Shown: positions 8,771 through 18,718 of the stretch, one piece after another
Layout of the letters: each line of letters begins with the position of its first letter
How positions within the stretch are numbered: the first letter of the stretch is position 1
Source of the DNA: a bacterium
GTDB lineage: Bacteria > DYJV01 > JALVYZ01
Length of the DNA: 35,237 bases
Reading direction: 5' to 3'
NCBI GenBank assembly: GCA_027037705.1
Contig: JALVYZ010000238.1
Coordinates: 1 to 35,237, forward strand
Notes under the pieces: generated by a model
Told to the model about the DNA's origin: nothing
Seen by the model: the letters and a program-made list of their open reading frames with translations, nothing else
The model's database searches: none
Made by a program: the position numbers and the translations under genes

Positions 8771-9394
8771 TTATCTATTTTGCAAGTGTTTTAAAATTTC
8801 TGAATGTTTATTAATTTTCGGACAATTATTGAAACTTTTTTTATATCCTATAAATGGTATTTTAGCTTCTTTGCTCGCAATATAATCTATTTCAGCATCA
8901 CCTACATATAAAGCCTCAAACGGTTTTAAATTATTTCTATTTAATAGATATAAGAGCATATCTGGAGCAGGTTTAGGATTTTTAATTATTGATACAGTTG
9001 CATAATCATCAATTACTTTATCTAAATTAAAATATTTAAATAAATGAGGGAAAGTTTTACTTCTATTTGTAGCTATTGCAATTTTAATCCCGTATGATTT
9101 TAATAAGTTACAAGTCTCAAAAAATTCAGGTTCCATTGTCATATATTTATAAAATTGTGAATAATCTACACTTTTTGAAAATTCAATAGCTTTTTTTGCA
9201 ATATCTTTATCTTCAAAAAGGTTTAATATAACATTATCATTTGAATATGTATGTATAATCAAAAGTTTTTCTTTATCATTTTCATTAACTGGTGGATATC
9301 CAAAATGTTTTAATATATAATTGTAATATTCAAGATTTGCTTTCTTGGAGTCAAATATAACTCCATCACAATCATATATTACCATTTTTACCAT
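8771..9394 (-). CDS. HAD-superfamily hydrolase (phosphoglycolate phosphatase-like)
   Basis: VIYDCDGVIFDS (motif I), IAIATNRS (motif II), KPAPDMLLY (motif III), YVGDAEIDYIASKEA (motif IV). Confidence 0.88.
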   Translation of the reverse strand: MVKMVIYDCDGVIFDSKKANLEYYNYILKHFGYPPVNENDKEKLLIIHTYSNDNVILNLFEDKDIAKKAIEFSKSVDYSQFYKYMTMEPEFFETCNLLKSYGIKIAIATNRSKTFPHLFKYFNLDKVIDDYATVSIIKNPKPAPDMLLYLLNRNNLKPFEALYVGDAEIDYIASKEAKIPFIGYKKSFNNCPKINKHSEILKHLQNR

Positions 9395-10410
9395 ATTTCT
9401 TTCCCCACAATGATATAATCAAAACAAGCATGAATTTTTATAGAATTAACTTTAAAGTCTGGAGGAAATGGAGGATAGGGTGCAGCTTCTTTAATTGCCC
9501 TAATTGCTTCTTCATCTAAAATTTTTGCTCCAGAAGATTTTAAAAGTTTAATCATTTTAAGATGGCCATTTTTATCAATCTCAAATTTAACAAATAATCT
9601 TCCCTGAATTCCCATTTCTCCAGCTAAAGGTGGATACTCCCATACAAGTTCTATTTTTCTTTTAACTTTGTGCAAATACGAAGCATAACGACTTGCTTGA
9701 GTAGAAATAGAAATTGAATCACTAATATCAATATCATCTGGATATATATGTGAAGGTTTAAAAAATCCAGGAGCTATAAGTTCTGGATTCGATTTAAAAT
9801 TTTTAGAGCTCTTTTTTGAATTATTTTTTTGTGGTTTCTTTTGTTTAAAATTACTACTATTTTTTATAAGACCTTTTTTTAACAATTCTTCATAATTTGG
9901 GTTAATTTTATTAAGACTAATCAACTCATTTTTCTTTTTTTTAATCTCTTTTATAGGATTCTTTTTTACTATTCTGGCCTGTTTCTGTTTGACTTTATTA
10001 ACTTTTTTTTCTATTTTTTTAGATTTTTTTGGTTCTATTTTATTTACTTTTTTAGGTTGAGTCTTTTTAGGTTTACTTTTTTTTGAACTTATTTTTGGTT
10101 TAGAATTAATATAATTTGGAATAACATCTTTTATAACAACACTTTTATTTTTAATTAAAGGATTTTCTTTTTTAGTGTTTTTCTTTGCTTTAAAAGATTT
10201 CTGGGCAATATAAGGAGTTTTTTCTTTATGTTTTATTTCAGGTAATTTATCAGGCAAATCAATAAATTTTACTTTAATTGGAGATTTTTCTTTATTTTTA
10301 TTTAACTTTTTTGTATTAATATTTAGAGTTAAGAAATTAAAGTAATAGATTAATATTAAATGCAAAATAATTGAAATTATAATAAAAATTTCAATTTTAT
10401 TTTTTGTCAT
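9388..10410 (-). CDS. TonB-like protein (N-terminal TM anchor, Lys-rich linker, TonB C-terminal domain)
   Basis: N-terminal TM helix; long KK/PKK-rich linker; C-terminal GRLFVKFEIDKNGHLKMIKLLKSSGAKILDEEAIRAIKEAAPYPPFP typical of the TonB C-terminal family. Confidence 0.85.
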   Translation of the reverse strand: MTKNKIEIFIIISIILHLILIYYFNFLTLNINTKKLNKNKEKSPIKVKFIDLPDKLPEIKHKEKTPYIAQKSFKAKKNTKKENPLIKNKSVVIKDVIPNYINSKPKISSKKSKPKKTQPKKVNKIEPKKSKKIEKKVNKVKQKQARIVKKNPIKEIKKKKNELISLNKINPNYEELLKKGLIKNSSNFKQKKPQKNNSKKSSKNFKSNPELIAPGFFKPSHIYPDDIDISDSISISTQASRYASYLHKVKRKIELVWEYPPLAGEMGIQGRLFVKFEIDKNGHLKMIKLLKSSGAKILDEEAIRAIKEAAPYPPFPPDFKVNSIKIHACFDYIIVGKEIW

Positions 10411-11347
10411 GGAAAAATTTTTGCATAAAAAAGATTTTTTAGCAACAGAAAAGTTATTAAATTCTTTTAAAGTCTACCTAAGTTTTGTTAAAAATTATTC
10501 AAAAAATACAATTGAATCTTATATTAGAGATATTACACAATTTTATGATTTTGTAAAAGGATTAAATAACTTAGAAATGATAGATACAGATACTTTTTAT
10601 GAGTTTGTAAAATATCTTGAAACTAAAAATAGATTAAATAAAAGATCAATAAACAGGAAAATTTCAGCTTTAAAATTATATTTCAAATATTTAGTTTCAC
10701 ATAATTACATTAACATAAATCCAATTTCAGATATACAACATTATAAAATAGATAAAAAAACCCCAACCTTTTTAAATATAGATGAAATTACAATCCTTTT
10801 AAAGGAAGACGAACATGAAAAAAATTTAGAAAAAAGGATTAGAGACTCTGCAATAATAGAACTTTTATATTCTACAGGACTCAGGGTCTCTGAGATTGTA
10901 TCATTAAATATAGGAGATATAGACTTTAAAGAAAATATTATTAAAGTAAAAGGTAAAGGACAAAAGGAAAGAATTGTGATATTCGGTAATTATGCAAAAA
11001 AAAAGATAAAAAAATATTTAAGAATTATAAAAAAAGAAAATAATTTTGACTTGAATGAACCATTATTTAGAAATTTAAAAGGGAAAAGACTTACTCCAAG
11101 AGGGGTACAATTAATTGTTAAAGAAAAAGCAATAAAAGCTGGGATCACAAAAAATGTTACTCCTCATGTTTTAAGACATACTTTTGCAACTCATTTGTTA
11201 AACCAAGGCATGGATTTAAGATTAATCCAACAACTATTAGGACACGCAAATTTATCAACAACTCAAATATACACACAAATTAGCATAAATAAATTAATTG
11301 AGGTATATGATAAAGCACATCCAAAAGCGAGCAATATTGACACTTAA
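10409..11347 (+). CDS. Tyrosine recombinase XerC/XerD
   Basis: ELLYSTGLRVSEIVSLNIGDID...TPHVLRHTFATHLLNQGMDLRLIQQLLGHANLSTTQIYTQIS; R...HxxR...H...Y catalytic set and N-terminal SAM-like core-binding domain. Confidence 0.93.
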   Translation: MEKFLHKKDFLATEKLLNSFKVYLSFVKNYSKNTIESYIRDITQFYDFVKGLNNLEMIDTDTFYEFVKYLETKNRLNKRSINRKISALKLYFKYLVSHNYININPISDIQHYKIDKKTPTFLNIDEITILLKEDEHEKNLEKRIRDSAIIELLYSTGLRVSEIVSLNIGDIDFKENIIKVKGKGQKERIVIFGNYAKKKIKKYLRIIKKENNFDLNEPLFRNLKGKRLTPRGVQLIVKEKAIKAGITKNVTPHVLRHTFATHLLNQGMDLRLIQQLLGHANLSTTQIYTQISINKLIEVYDKAHPKASNIDT

Positions 11348-11371
11348 TTTATAGTATGATAATTTTTCTTA

Positions 11372-12049
11372 ATGAAAAAAATAAATCTCTTGTTTTTATT
11401 ATTGTTACTTATTTTCACCACTTCCTGTGCAGTAAAGAGACATCATAGAATAAGTTATTTTAAAAAATATCCTCCCAAAAAATATGTAGAAATAGGTTAC
11501 GCATCATGGTATGGAAAAAAATTTCATGGTAGACCCACAGCAAGTGGAGAAATATATAATATGTATGATTTAACTGCTGCACATAAAAAACTTCCACTTG
11601 GCACATATGTAAAAGTAACAAATCTTGCTAACAGGAAGAGTGTAATTGTAAAAATAAATGATAGAGGGCCATTTGTAAAAGGACGAATTATAGATTTAAG
11701 TTATGCTGCTGCCAAAAAAATTGGGATGGCAGAAAAAGGAGTACAAAAAGTAAAAATAGAAATTGTTTCAGTTCCAAAATATGCAAAAAAATATAAAAAT
11801 TTTTTTAAATATAAAAAGATTTATTCGGTACAGGTGGGTTCTTTTAAATTTAAAAACAATGCAATAATTATGTTATCTTCTTTGAAAAAAATTACAAAGA
11901 CTGTTTTTTATAGAAAAGTTAAAATTAATGGCTCAATTTTTTATAGAGTTTATGCAGGAAAATTCAAATATAAAAATAGTGCCAAAAAATTACTTCAAAA
12001 ACTTTTAAAATATGGATTTGACGGATTTGTGGTAGAAATTGATGAATAA
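11372..12049 (+). CDS. rlpA: Septal ring lytic transglycosylase RlpA family lipoprotein (DPBB + SPOR)
   Basis: Lipobox [84 protein letters not shown]-terminal SPOR-like [14 protein letters not shown]...YRVYAGKF. Confidence 0.93.
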   Translation: MKKINLLFLLLLLIFTTSCAVKRHHRISYFKKYPPKKYVEIGYASWYGKKFHGRPTASGEIYNMYDLTAAHKKLPLGTYVKVTNLANRKSVIVKINDRGPFVKGRIIDLSYAAAKKIGMAEKGVQKVKIEIVSVPKYAKKYKNFFKYKKIYSVQVGSFKFKNNAIIMLSSLKKITKTVFYRKVKINGSIFYRVYAGKFKYKNSAKKLLQKLLKYGFDGFVVEIDE

Positions 12050-13124
12050 CATTATTTTTAAACATAATGAGGAATTAGCAAAAAAATTTTTAAAAAAAAT
12101 TGAAAAGAGTAGGGCACTTTTTATATGCACAATAGCCCATACAGAAACATGTAAAATTCCAGGGATTTCAGCAGCAGGTGCAAGTATTGAATTAATTGAT
12201 TATACTCCTGCTGCTGATGTAGAAGCAATTTATTATGGTAAAGCCTATTGTTTAGATAAAATTCCAGAAAATCCAGTTGGTCCTCCATCACCAGTAATTA
12301 TCACAATGGCATCATTAAAGCTTTTAAATATCCCTGCGATAATTATTAATGCTGGAGTAAAAGTAAAACCATTAGCACCAATGATTGTTGTAAATGAAAA
12401 ATATGGTGAAAATATTGAAAATGGGAAAGCTCTCTTTCATATTGATTTAGAAAAATTAAAAAATTATGCAAAAATATTAGCAAATGAATTTTCAAAAAAT
12501 TTTGATTGTTTAATTTTGGGAGAGAGTGTTCCAGGCGGGACCACAACTGCAATGGCATTAATAAATGCATTAGGAGTTGAATCATTTTATCAAGTAAGCG
12601 GAAGCATGCCTACAAATAACCATGATATAAAAAAAGAGGTTGTTAAAAAAGCCTTATCTTATATAAATAAAGATGATTCCATATATGATAAAATAAAAAA
12701 AATTTGCGATCCAATGCAACCATTTCAAGCCTTTTTTGCATTAGAAGCATCAAAGTTAGGTGTGAATGTTTTACTTGCTGGAGGATCACAAATGATTGCC
12801 GTTGCAGGCTTAATAAAAGCATTAGATAAAAATTATAATTATGAAAATATATGCATTGCAACAACTAAATGGGTTACTGAAGATAAATATTCTGATTTAA
12901 AAAGTCTAATGGATAGATTAAATTTAGAAATACCATTAATAAGTTCTAATTTAGATTTTTCTAAATCAAGATATAAAAATCTTCAACTTTATGAAGAAGG
13001 TTATGTAAAAGAAGGTGTTGGTGCAGGTGCATTAGCATGTTCAGTATTTAATACTTTAAAAGTCTCAAATAAGGAATTTTTAATAGAAATAGAAAAAATA
13101 TATGAAAGGATTTATTTAAGATGA
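12039..13124 (+). CDS. UPF0284 / CobT-like (nicotinate-nucleotide-dimethylbenzimidazole phosphoribosyltransferase-related) protein
   Basis: [50 protein letters not shown]...[30 protein letters not shown] characteristic of the archaeal/cyanobacterial-type family. Confidence 0.85.
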   Translation: MMNNIIFKHNEELAKKFLKKIEKSRALFICTIAHTETCKIPGISAAGASIELIDYTPAADVEAIYYGKAYCLDKIPENPVGPPSPVIITMASLKLLNIPAIIINAGVKVKPLAPMIVVNEKYGENIENGKALFHIDLEKLKNYAKILANEFSKNFDCLILGESVPGGTTTAMALINALGVESFYQVSGSMPTNNHDIKKEVVKKALSYINKDDSIYDKIKKICDPMQPFQAFFALEASKLGVNVLLAGGSQMIAVAGLIKALDKNYNYENICIATTKWVTEDKYSDLKSLMDRLNLEIPLISSNLDFSKSRYKNLQLYEEGYVKEGVGAGALACSVFNTLKVSNKEFLIEIEKIYERIYLR

Positions 13125-13696
13125 TTAGCATAATTTCTATAATAACAGGATTAATTGGTTTATTTTTAAATGGATTATATTGTATTGCTATAGCTTTAAT
13201 CACTGTATTTTTATCAATAATTGCAAAGAAAAGAAAAGAGAAATTTTATTTAATTGGTATGATTTTAGGTGTTATTGGAGTGATATTTGTAAATTTACAA
13301 AATATGGGTATAATAAGGAGTAATCTTGAATTAAAAAGTTTGTACAAAATGATAAATATAACAAATCAGGGATTTGAAAAATTAGTAAATGAAAACGACA
13401 AAGAAATTCTTTTAAAAAATTTAAATATTGCGTATAAAATTGGCAAAAAGATAAAAGTGGAAAAAATAGAGAAGAAAATTCCCAATTTTACAAAACATTT
13501 CAAAGAGGAATATTTAAAAGGATTAAAATTTATTATTGATGGATATAAAAATAAAAGTCAAATAACAAAAGTAACTGGAGTAGCATTAATAGAGAGATGG
13601 AGTATATGGTATAACAAAAATAATCCATTATTCAAAAAGGCTTTTCAAGAGAAAGATTCTTTTTTTGAATTTATAAAATCTGTTTTTTCAAATTAA
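13121..13696 (+). CDS. Small membrane-anchored hypothetical protein (two N-terminal TM segments, soluble C-terminal part)
   Basis: Hydrophobic [37 protein letters not shown]...FYLIGMILGVIGVIFVNL; starts in a 4-nt ATGA overlap with the upstream gene. Confidence 0.6.
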   Translation: MISIISIITGLIGLFLNGLYCIAIALITVFLSIIAKKRKEKFYLIGMILGVIGVIFVNLQNMGIIRSNLELKSLYKMINITNQGFEKLVNENDKEILLKNLNIAYKIGKKIKVEKIEKKIPNFTKHFKEEYLKGLKFIIDGYKNKSQITKVTGVALIERWSIWYNKNNPLFKKAFQEKDSFFEFIKSVFSN

Positions 13697-13760
13697 ACTT
13701 GAGATAATTTAGGGTTTATTTTATAATATTTTTTTGAATTTTTACACGAAAATTACTTCG

Positions 13761-13776
13761 CATAATATATATTATG
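13761..13776. promoter_or_regulatory. Perfect 16-bp palindrome immediately upstream of a TATAAT box in the trkA leader
   Basis: CATAATATATATTATG (13761-13776) followed by TATAAT (13777-13782). Confidence 0.3.
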
Positions 13777-13838
13777 TATAATTTTTTGTTTATATAAAAA
13801 ATTGACTTTTCCCCTTTCATCTATTAAAAGATAAAAAT

Positions 13839-15176
13839 ATGAAAATAATAATTATTGGTGCTGGTGAAGTTGGAATAAATTTAGCCCAAAAATTATCCCA
13901 AGAAGAACATGAAGTTGTGGTAATTGAAAAAAACGAGGACATAATTAATAAATATTCCGATCAAATAAATGCATTATTTATTTTAGGCAGTGGAACATCT
14001 ATTGAAACCTTAAAAGAAGCTGGCATAGAAAATACAGATTTATTTATTGCTGCCACTAATTATGACGAAGTTAATTTAATTTCATGCTTTATTGCAAATA
14101 AATTTAACATTCCTCATATCATATCAAGATTAAACAAAGAAGATCTTCCTTTATCTGATTATCAACAATTGGGGATACATCAAATTATTAATACTAACAC
14201 AGCTGTTGTAGATGAAATTACCAATTTAATCCAATTTGAAGGTGCTCATGAATTTATTCAATTTGAAAATGGACAAGTATTACTATTTGGTTTTATAGTT
14301 GAAAAAAACAATCCATTTATTGGAAAATCTTTAATAGAATTAAATGAATTTAGAAAAAAAATTCCTTTTTTAATTGCATGCATATACAGAGATAATCAAG
14401 TTATCATTCCTAAAGGTTACGATAAAATTCTTCCAAACGACCACATCCTTCTTTTAACACTGGGGAAAAATCTACCTATTTTAAAAAGGACTATTTTAAA
14501 AACCCCTTCAAGATTAAAAAAGATATTTATTTTAGGAGCAAGTAAAATTGGTATTGAATTAGCAAAGAGATTGGAAAAATTTAAAGAATTAAAAATAATA
14601 ATTGCTGATAAAAATTTTAACAAATGCCTCGAACTTAATGAAATATTAGAAAATTCTTTAATTTTAAATATAGACGGTCTTGACATTCAAAGTATAATTA
14701 CTGAGCAACTTGACAATTCAGACATTTTTATTGCAACAACCAATAATGACGAAGTAAATATAGTAACATCTACCTGCATGAAACAATTAGGTATTAAAAA
14801 AACCATTTCAATAATTCGTAGAGCTGGATATTCAAGATTTATGAATGTTTTTGGAATTGATATTATTTTATCCCCACGACTTTTAACTGCTTCCAACATT
14901 TTACAATATGCAAGAAAAGGTGAAATAATCAAAGCTATTCCGCTTTTAGAGGAAAATGCTGAAATCATAGAGTTTAAAGTCAACTCTAATAATGATAAAT
15001 TAATTAATAAAAAAGTTAGCGAATTAGAATTTCCACCTGGAGCAATTATATGTGCTATTATCAGAAATAATAATGCAATTATCCCTTCTGGTGATACTTT
15101 AATCAAAGAAAATGATATACTAATAATCTTAATAAAAAGCGAATTAATAATGGAAATTCAAGATATTTTACAATGA
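13839..15176 (+). CDS. trkA: Trk system potassium uptake protein TrkA (two RCK_N/RCK_C modules)
   Basis: MKIIIIGAGEVGINLAQKLSQEEHEVVVIEKNED...GSGTSIETLKEAGIENTDLFIAATNYDEVNLI duplicated in the second half (IFILGASKIGIELAKRL). Confidence 0.95.
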   Translation: MKIIIIGAGEVGINLAQKLSQEEHEVVVIEKNEDIINKYSDQINALFILGSGTSIETLKEAGIENTDLFIAATNYDEVNLISCFIANKFNIPHIISRLNKEDLPLSDYQQLGIHQIINTNTAVVDEITNLIQFEGAHEFIQFENGQVLLFGFIVEKNNPFIGKSLIELNEFRKKIPFLIACIYRDNQVIIPKGYDKILPNDHILLLTLGKNLPILKRTILKTPSRLKKIFILGASKIGIELAKRLEKFKELKIIIADKNFNKCLELNEILENSLILNIDGLDIQSIITEQLDNSDIFIATTNNDEVNIVTSTCMKQLGIKKTISIIRRAGYSRFMNVFGIDIILSPRLLTASNILQYARKGEIIKAIPLLEENAEIIEFKVNSNNDKLINKKVSELEFPPGAIICAIIRNNNAIIPSGDTLIKENDILIILIKSELIMEIQDILQ

Positions 15177-16639
15177 ATTTAAAGCTTTGCATTAAAATTT
15201 TATCAGGAATTGTTGTAATTTCAGGCTTATTTTTAATATTACCTGCAATTGTATCAATAATCTATAATGATGGAGAGTTTACAAGATTATTCCTAATTGC
15301 AATAAGTTGCATTTTTATTGGAGCTGTACTATTCTTTCTTATAAAACAGGGGAACATAAATCTTTCTCATAGAGACGGTTTTTTTATTGTATCTTCATCA
15401 TGGATACTTTTTTCTTTAATAGGCGCCCTTCCCTTTTATTTTAGCAAATATTTTAATTCCTTTGATGACGCTTTTTTTGAATCAGCATCAGGATTTACAA
15501 CCACAGGCTCTACTATATTAACCAATATTGAATCTGTCGCGCCAAGCTTGCTTTTCTGGAGAAGCCTTATTCAATGGCTGGGAGGCATGGGGTTTATTGT
15601 GCTTTCAATAGCAATTCTTCCTTTTTTAGGTATAGGAGGAATGCAACTTTATAAAAGCGAAGTTCCTGGTCCCACAAAAGATAAACTCACTCCAAGGATT
15701 GAAGATACAGCAAAATTATTATGGTTAGTATATGTTATATTAACAATATTTGAAATAATACTACTTAAAATTGGAGGAATGAGTTTATTTGACAGCATTT
15801 GCCATTCTTTTACCACTATGGCTACAGGTGGATTCTCCCCAAAAAACGCCAGCATTGCAGCTTATAATTCTGCTTACATTGACTGGGTTATAACTCTTTT
15901 TATGTTTTTAGCTGGAATAAATTTTAAAATACATTATTTAATCATCATAAAACATCGTTTTAGCAGAGATATAATAAACAATGAAACAATGTTTTACTTT
16001 ATTTTTACCTTTTTAACTATTGGAATCTTTACCTTTTTTAATCTTTTTACAAATGTGTATGGTGATATATTGTCTTCTTTAAGATATTCTGCTTTTCAGG
16101 TAGTTTCCATTTTAACAACTACAGGTTTTGGTACTGCTGATTATGAAAAATGGCATCCTGTATTGCAATTCATATTAATACTTTTAATGATTGTAGGAGG
16201 TTGTGCTGGATCAACTGGAGGAGGGATAAAAAACATCAGGATATATATTTATTTAAAATATACTTTAAATCAAATCTTAAAAGTAATTCATCCAAATTCT
16301 GTTAAACTTATCAAAATTGATGGGAAAATTGTTGATAATAATATTATTTCAAGTATTATTAGCTTTATCTCTTTATATTTTCTGGTTTTTGTGATTTCAT
16401 CGATTTTAGTTACTGCTTTTGGTGGACAAGATCTGATTACTTCATTATCTGCTGTTATTGCAACAATGAGTAATATTGGACCAGGATTAGGAAATGTTGG
16501 ACCAGTTGATAATTTTTCAGGATTTACCCCTTTTGCAAAGTTTATCCTTTCATTATCAATGATTATAGGCAGACTTGAGTTTTATACAGTTATTGTCTTA
16601 TTTTCTCCAACATTCTGGAAAGGTGTAAAATTTAAATAA
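15173..16639 (+). CDS. trkH: Trk potassium transporter membrane subunit TrkH
   Basis: FESASGFTTTGSTIL, WLGGMGFIVLSIAILPFLGIGGMQLYKSEVPGP, MATGGFSPKNASI, STGGGIKNIR. Confidence 0.95.
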   Translation: MNLKLCIKILSGIVVISGLFLILPAIVSIIYNDGEFTRLFLIAISCIFIGAVLFFLIKQGNINLSHRDGFFIVSSSWILFSLIGALPFYFSKYFNSFDDAFFESASGFTTTGSTILTNIESVAPSLLFWRSLIQWLGGMGFIVLSIAILPFLGIGGMQLYKSEVPGPTKDKLTPRIEDTAKLLWLVYVILTIFEIILLKIGGMSLFDSICHSFTTMATGGFSPKNASIAAYNSAYIDWVITLFMFLAGINFKIHYLIIIKHRFSRDIINNETMFYFIFTFLTIGIFTFFNLFTNVYGDILSSLRYSAFQVVSILTTTGFGTADYEKWHPVLQFILILLMIVGGCAGSTGGGIKNIRIYIYLKYTLNQILKVIHPNSVKLIKIDGKIVDNNIISSIISFISLYFLVFVISSILVTAFGGQDLITSLSAVIATMSNIGPGLGNVGPVDNFSGFTPFAKFILSLSMIIGRLEFYTVIVLFSPTFWKGVKFK

Positions 16640-17227
16640 ATGCCAGAAATATACAAAGTATCAAAACTTAAAAAAAATGATTATGAAAATATTGCATATA
16701 GATTAAAAAAAGATGAAATTATAATTTACCCCACTGAAACAATTTATGGGATTGGAGGCAATGCTTTAAATAATAATGTTCATAAAAAAATTTTATCAAT
16801 AAAAGAAAGAGATAAAGATAAAAATTTTATCTGGCTTTTTAAAGATATTAATATGATAAAAAATTTTGTAATTACAAATAATATAGAAGAAGAAATAATA
16901 AAAAAATATCTTCCTGGAGCTTTAACTATTATATTAAAATCAAAAATTCCAGACTTTGAAACAATTGGAGTTAGAATTTCCCCCCACCCTTTTTTAAAAA
17001 ATTTATTTAAATATATACATTTTCCAATAATTTCCACAAGTGCTAATATTTCAAATCAAAACTATATTCATAATTTTAATAAGATTTTAGATATATTTAA
17101 GGATAAGATTAATATTTTTATTGAAGATGATATATTTAAAAATAGTAACTCTAACCAACCTTCAACAATTGTAAAGGTTGTAAATAATAAAATAGTTGTT
17201 TTAAGAGAGGGAAAAGTAAAATTATAA
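16640..17227 (+). CDS. Sua5/YciO/YrdC family L-threonylcarbamoyladenylate synthase (TsaC-like)
   Basis: IIYPTETIYGIGGNALNN...KERDKDKNFIWLF...LPGALTIILKS...IGVRISPHPFLKNLF...PIISTSANISNQ. Confidence 0.9.
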   Translation: MPEIYKVSKLKKNDYENIAYRLKKDEIIIYPTETIYGIGGNALNNNVHKKILSIKERDKDKNFIWLFKDINMIKNFVITNNIEEEIIKKYLPGALTIILKSKIPDFETIGVRISPHPFLKNLFKYIHFPIISTSANISNQNYIHNFNKILDIFKDKINIFIEDDIFKNSNSNQPSTIVKVVNNKIVVLREGKVKL

Positions 17228-17231
17228 AAAA

Positions 17232-17942
17232 TTACATACCTAAATAAACCTTTTTTACTTCAGGGTTTTGTAATAAATCCTTTGATAGACCTTCCATTGC
17301 AATTTTACCAGTATCTAAAACATATGCATAATCTGAATTTTCAAGAGCAAGCTGAACATCCTGCTCAACTAATAATACAGTTTTACCATCTGAATTTATC
17401 TTTTTTATAATTTCAATTAAATTATCAACTATTAAAGGAGCAAGCCCAAGAGACATTTCATCTACTATAAACACTTCGGGTTTTCCCATTAATCCTCGAC
17501 CTATTGCAACCATCTGTTGCTCTCCACCAGAAAGAGAACCAGCTTTTTGTAACCTTCTCTCCTTTAATCTTGGAAAAGTTGTATAAACATAATCTAAATC
17601 CTCTTTTATAGAGGGATCATTGCCTCGAATATACGCTCCCATTAAAAGATTTTCTTCAACTGTCATATCAGGAAACAATCTTCTACCTTCAGGCACATGA
17701 ATAATTCCTCTTTTTACAATATCTTCTGAAGTTAGACTTTTTAAAGACTCTCCTTTAAAAATAATATCCCCTTCTTTATATGGCAATAATCCTGATAATG
17801 CTTTTAAAAAAGTTGATTTCCCAGAACCATTTGAACCTACAAGTGCAATTATTTTTCCTTCTTCTATTTCTAAATTTATTCCCCATAAAACCTGCACATC
17901 ACCGTATGCAACAGATAAATTTTTAACTTCGATAAGTGCCAT
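17232..17942 (-). CDS. livF: Branched-chain amino acid (HAAT) ABC transporter ATP-binding protein LivF
   Basis: GSNGSGKSTFLKALSG Walker A; LSGGEQQMVAIGRGLMGKPEVFIVDEMSLGLAPLIVDNL; in livHMGF order. Confidence 0.93.
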   Translation of the reverse strand: MALIEVKNLSVAYGDVQVLWGINLEIEEGKIIALVGSNGSGKSTFLKALSGLLPYKEGDIIFKGESLKSLTSEDIVKRGIIHVPEGRRLFPDMTVEENLLMGAYIRGNDPSIKEDLDYVYTTFPRLKERRLQKAGSLSGGEQQMVAIGRGLMGKPEVFIVDEMSLGLAPLIVDNLIEIIKKINSDGKTVLLVEQDVQLALENSDYAYVLDTGKIAMEGLSKDLLQNPEVKKVYLGM

Positions 17943-17952
17943 TTTTCTCCTC

Positions 17953-18708
17953 TTAAGCAGTTAATTGTTTATATCTTTTACCAAGATATGCTTTTATTAC
18001 TTTTTCATCATTTAAAACTTCTTCAGGTGTACCATCTGCTATTTTTTCGCCATGATGTAAAACAAAAATTCTATCACAAATAGCCTTTATTGCTCTCATA
18101 ACATGCTCTATTACAAGTAATGTTACACCTCTATCTCTAATTTTTTTAATAATATCAACAGCTTCATCAATTTCTCCTGGGTTTAACCCAGCCATAACTT
18201 CATCAAATAAAATTACTTCTGGATCCATTGCCAATGCTTTTGCCATTTCAAGTCTTTTTCTCTGAGCCACATTCAAACTATCAGCTTTCACATCTTTAAA
18301 TTTTCCTAATCCTAAAAACTCAATAACTTCTTCTGCGATTTCAAGGCATTGCTTTGTATTTCTTTTGTTTCCACCTCTACCAAACATTGCTCCAACAGAC
18401 ACATTTTCAAGAACTGTCATTCCTGGAAAAGGTTTAACTATTTGATATGTTCTTGCTATGCCAAGTCTACCAATTTGATAAGGTTTTAATCCTTTTATTG
18501 ACTTCCCTTTAAATAAAACATCGCCACTGGTAATAGAGGTGGTTCCAGATATCATACTTATCAAAGTGGTTTTTCCAGCACCATTTGGCCCAATTAGTCC
18601 AAGAATTTCACCTCTATAGAGTTCAAAATCAACCTCACTATTCGCTCTTAACCCACCAAACTCTTTTGTTAATTTAATTCCCTGTAAAATTGGTTGTTCA
18701 TTTTTCAT
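17953..18708 (-). CDS. livG: Branched-chain amino acid ABC transporter ATP-binding protein LivG
   Basis: [58 protein letters not shown]. Confidence 0.93.
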   Translation of the reverse strand: MKNEQPILQGIKLTKEFGGLRANSEVDFELYRGEILGLIGPNGAGKTTLISMISGTTSITSGDVLFKGKSIKGLKPYQIGRLGIARTYQIVKPFPGMTVLENVSVGAMFGRGGNKRNTKQCLEIAEEVIEFLGLGKFKDVKADSLNVAQRKRLEMAKALAMDPEVILFDEVMAGLNPGEIDEAVDIIKKIRDRGVTLLVIEHVMRAIKAICDRIFVLHHGEKIADGTPEEVLNDEKVIKAYLGKRYKQLTA

Positions 18709-18718
18709 CTATTTACCT

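Noticed and set aside
9780-10260. Low-complexity A/T and AAAAAAG-type repeats as a DNA repeat array
   Set aside because: These are simply codons of the Lys-rich linker in the TonB-like protein; no regular period or spacer structure, not a CRISPR or tandem repeat.
10409-11347. Tyrosine recombinase as a mark of an integrated mobile element
   Set aside because: Sequence is XerC/XerD-like (cell division recombinase size and motifs), flanked by housekeeping genes; no att-like direct repeats, tRNA gene or phage genes seen.
14417-15106. Minus-strand ORFs of 89 and 139 aa opposite trkA
   Set aside because: Antisense shadows of the duplicated RCK coding frame; no SD or protein-family resemblance.
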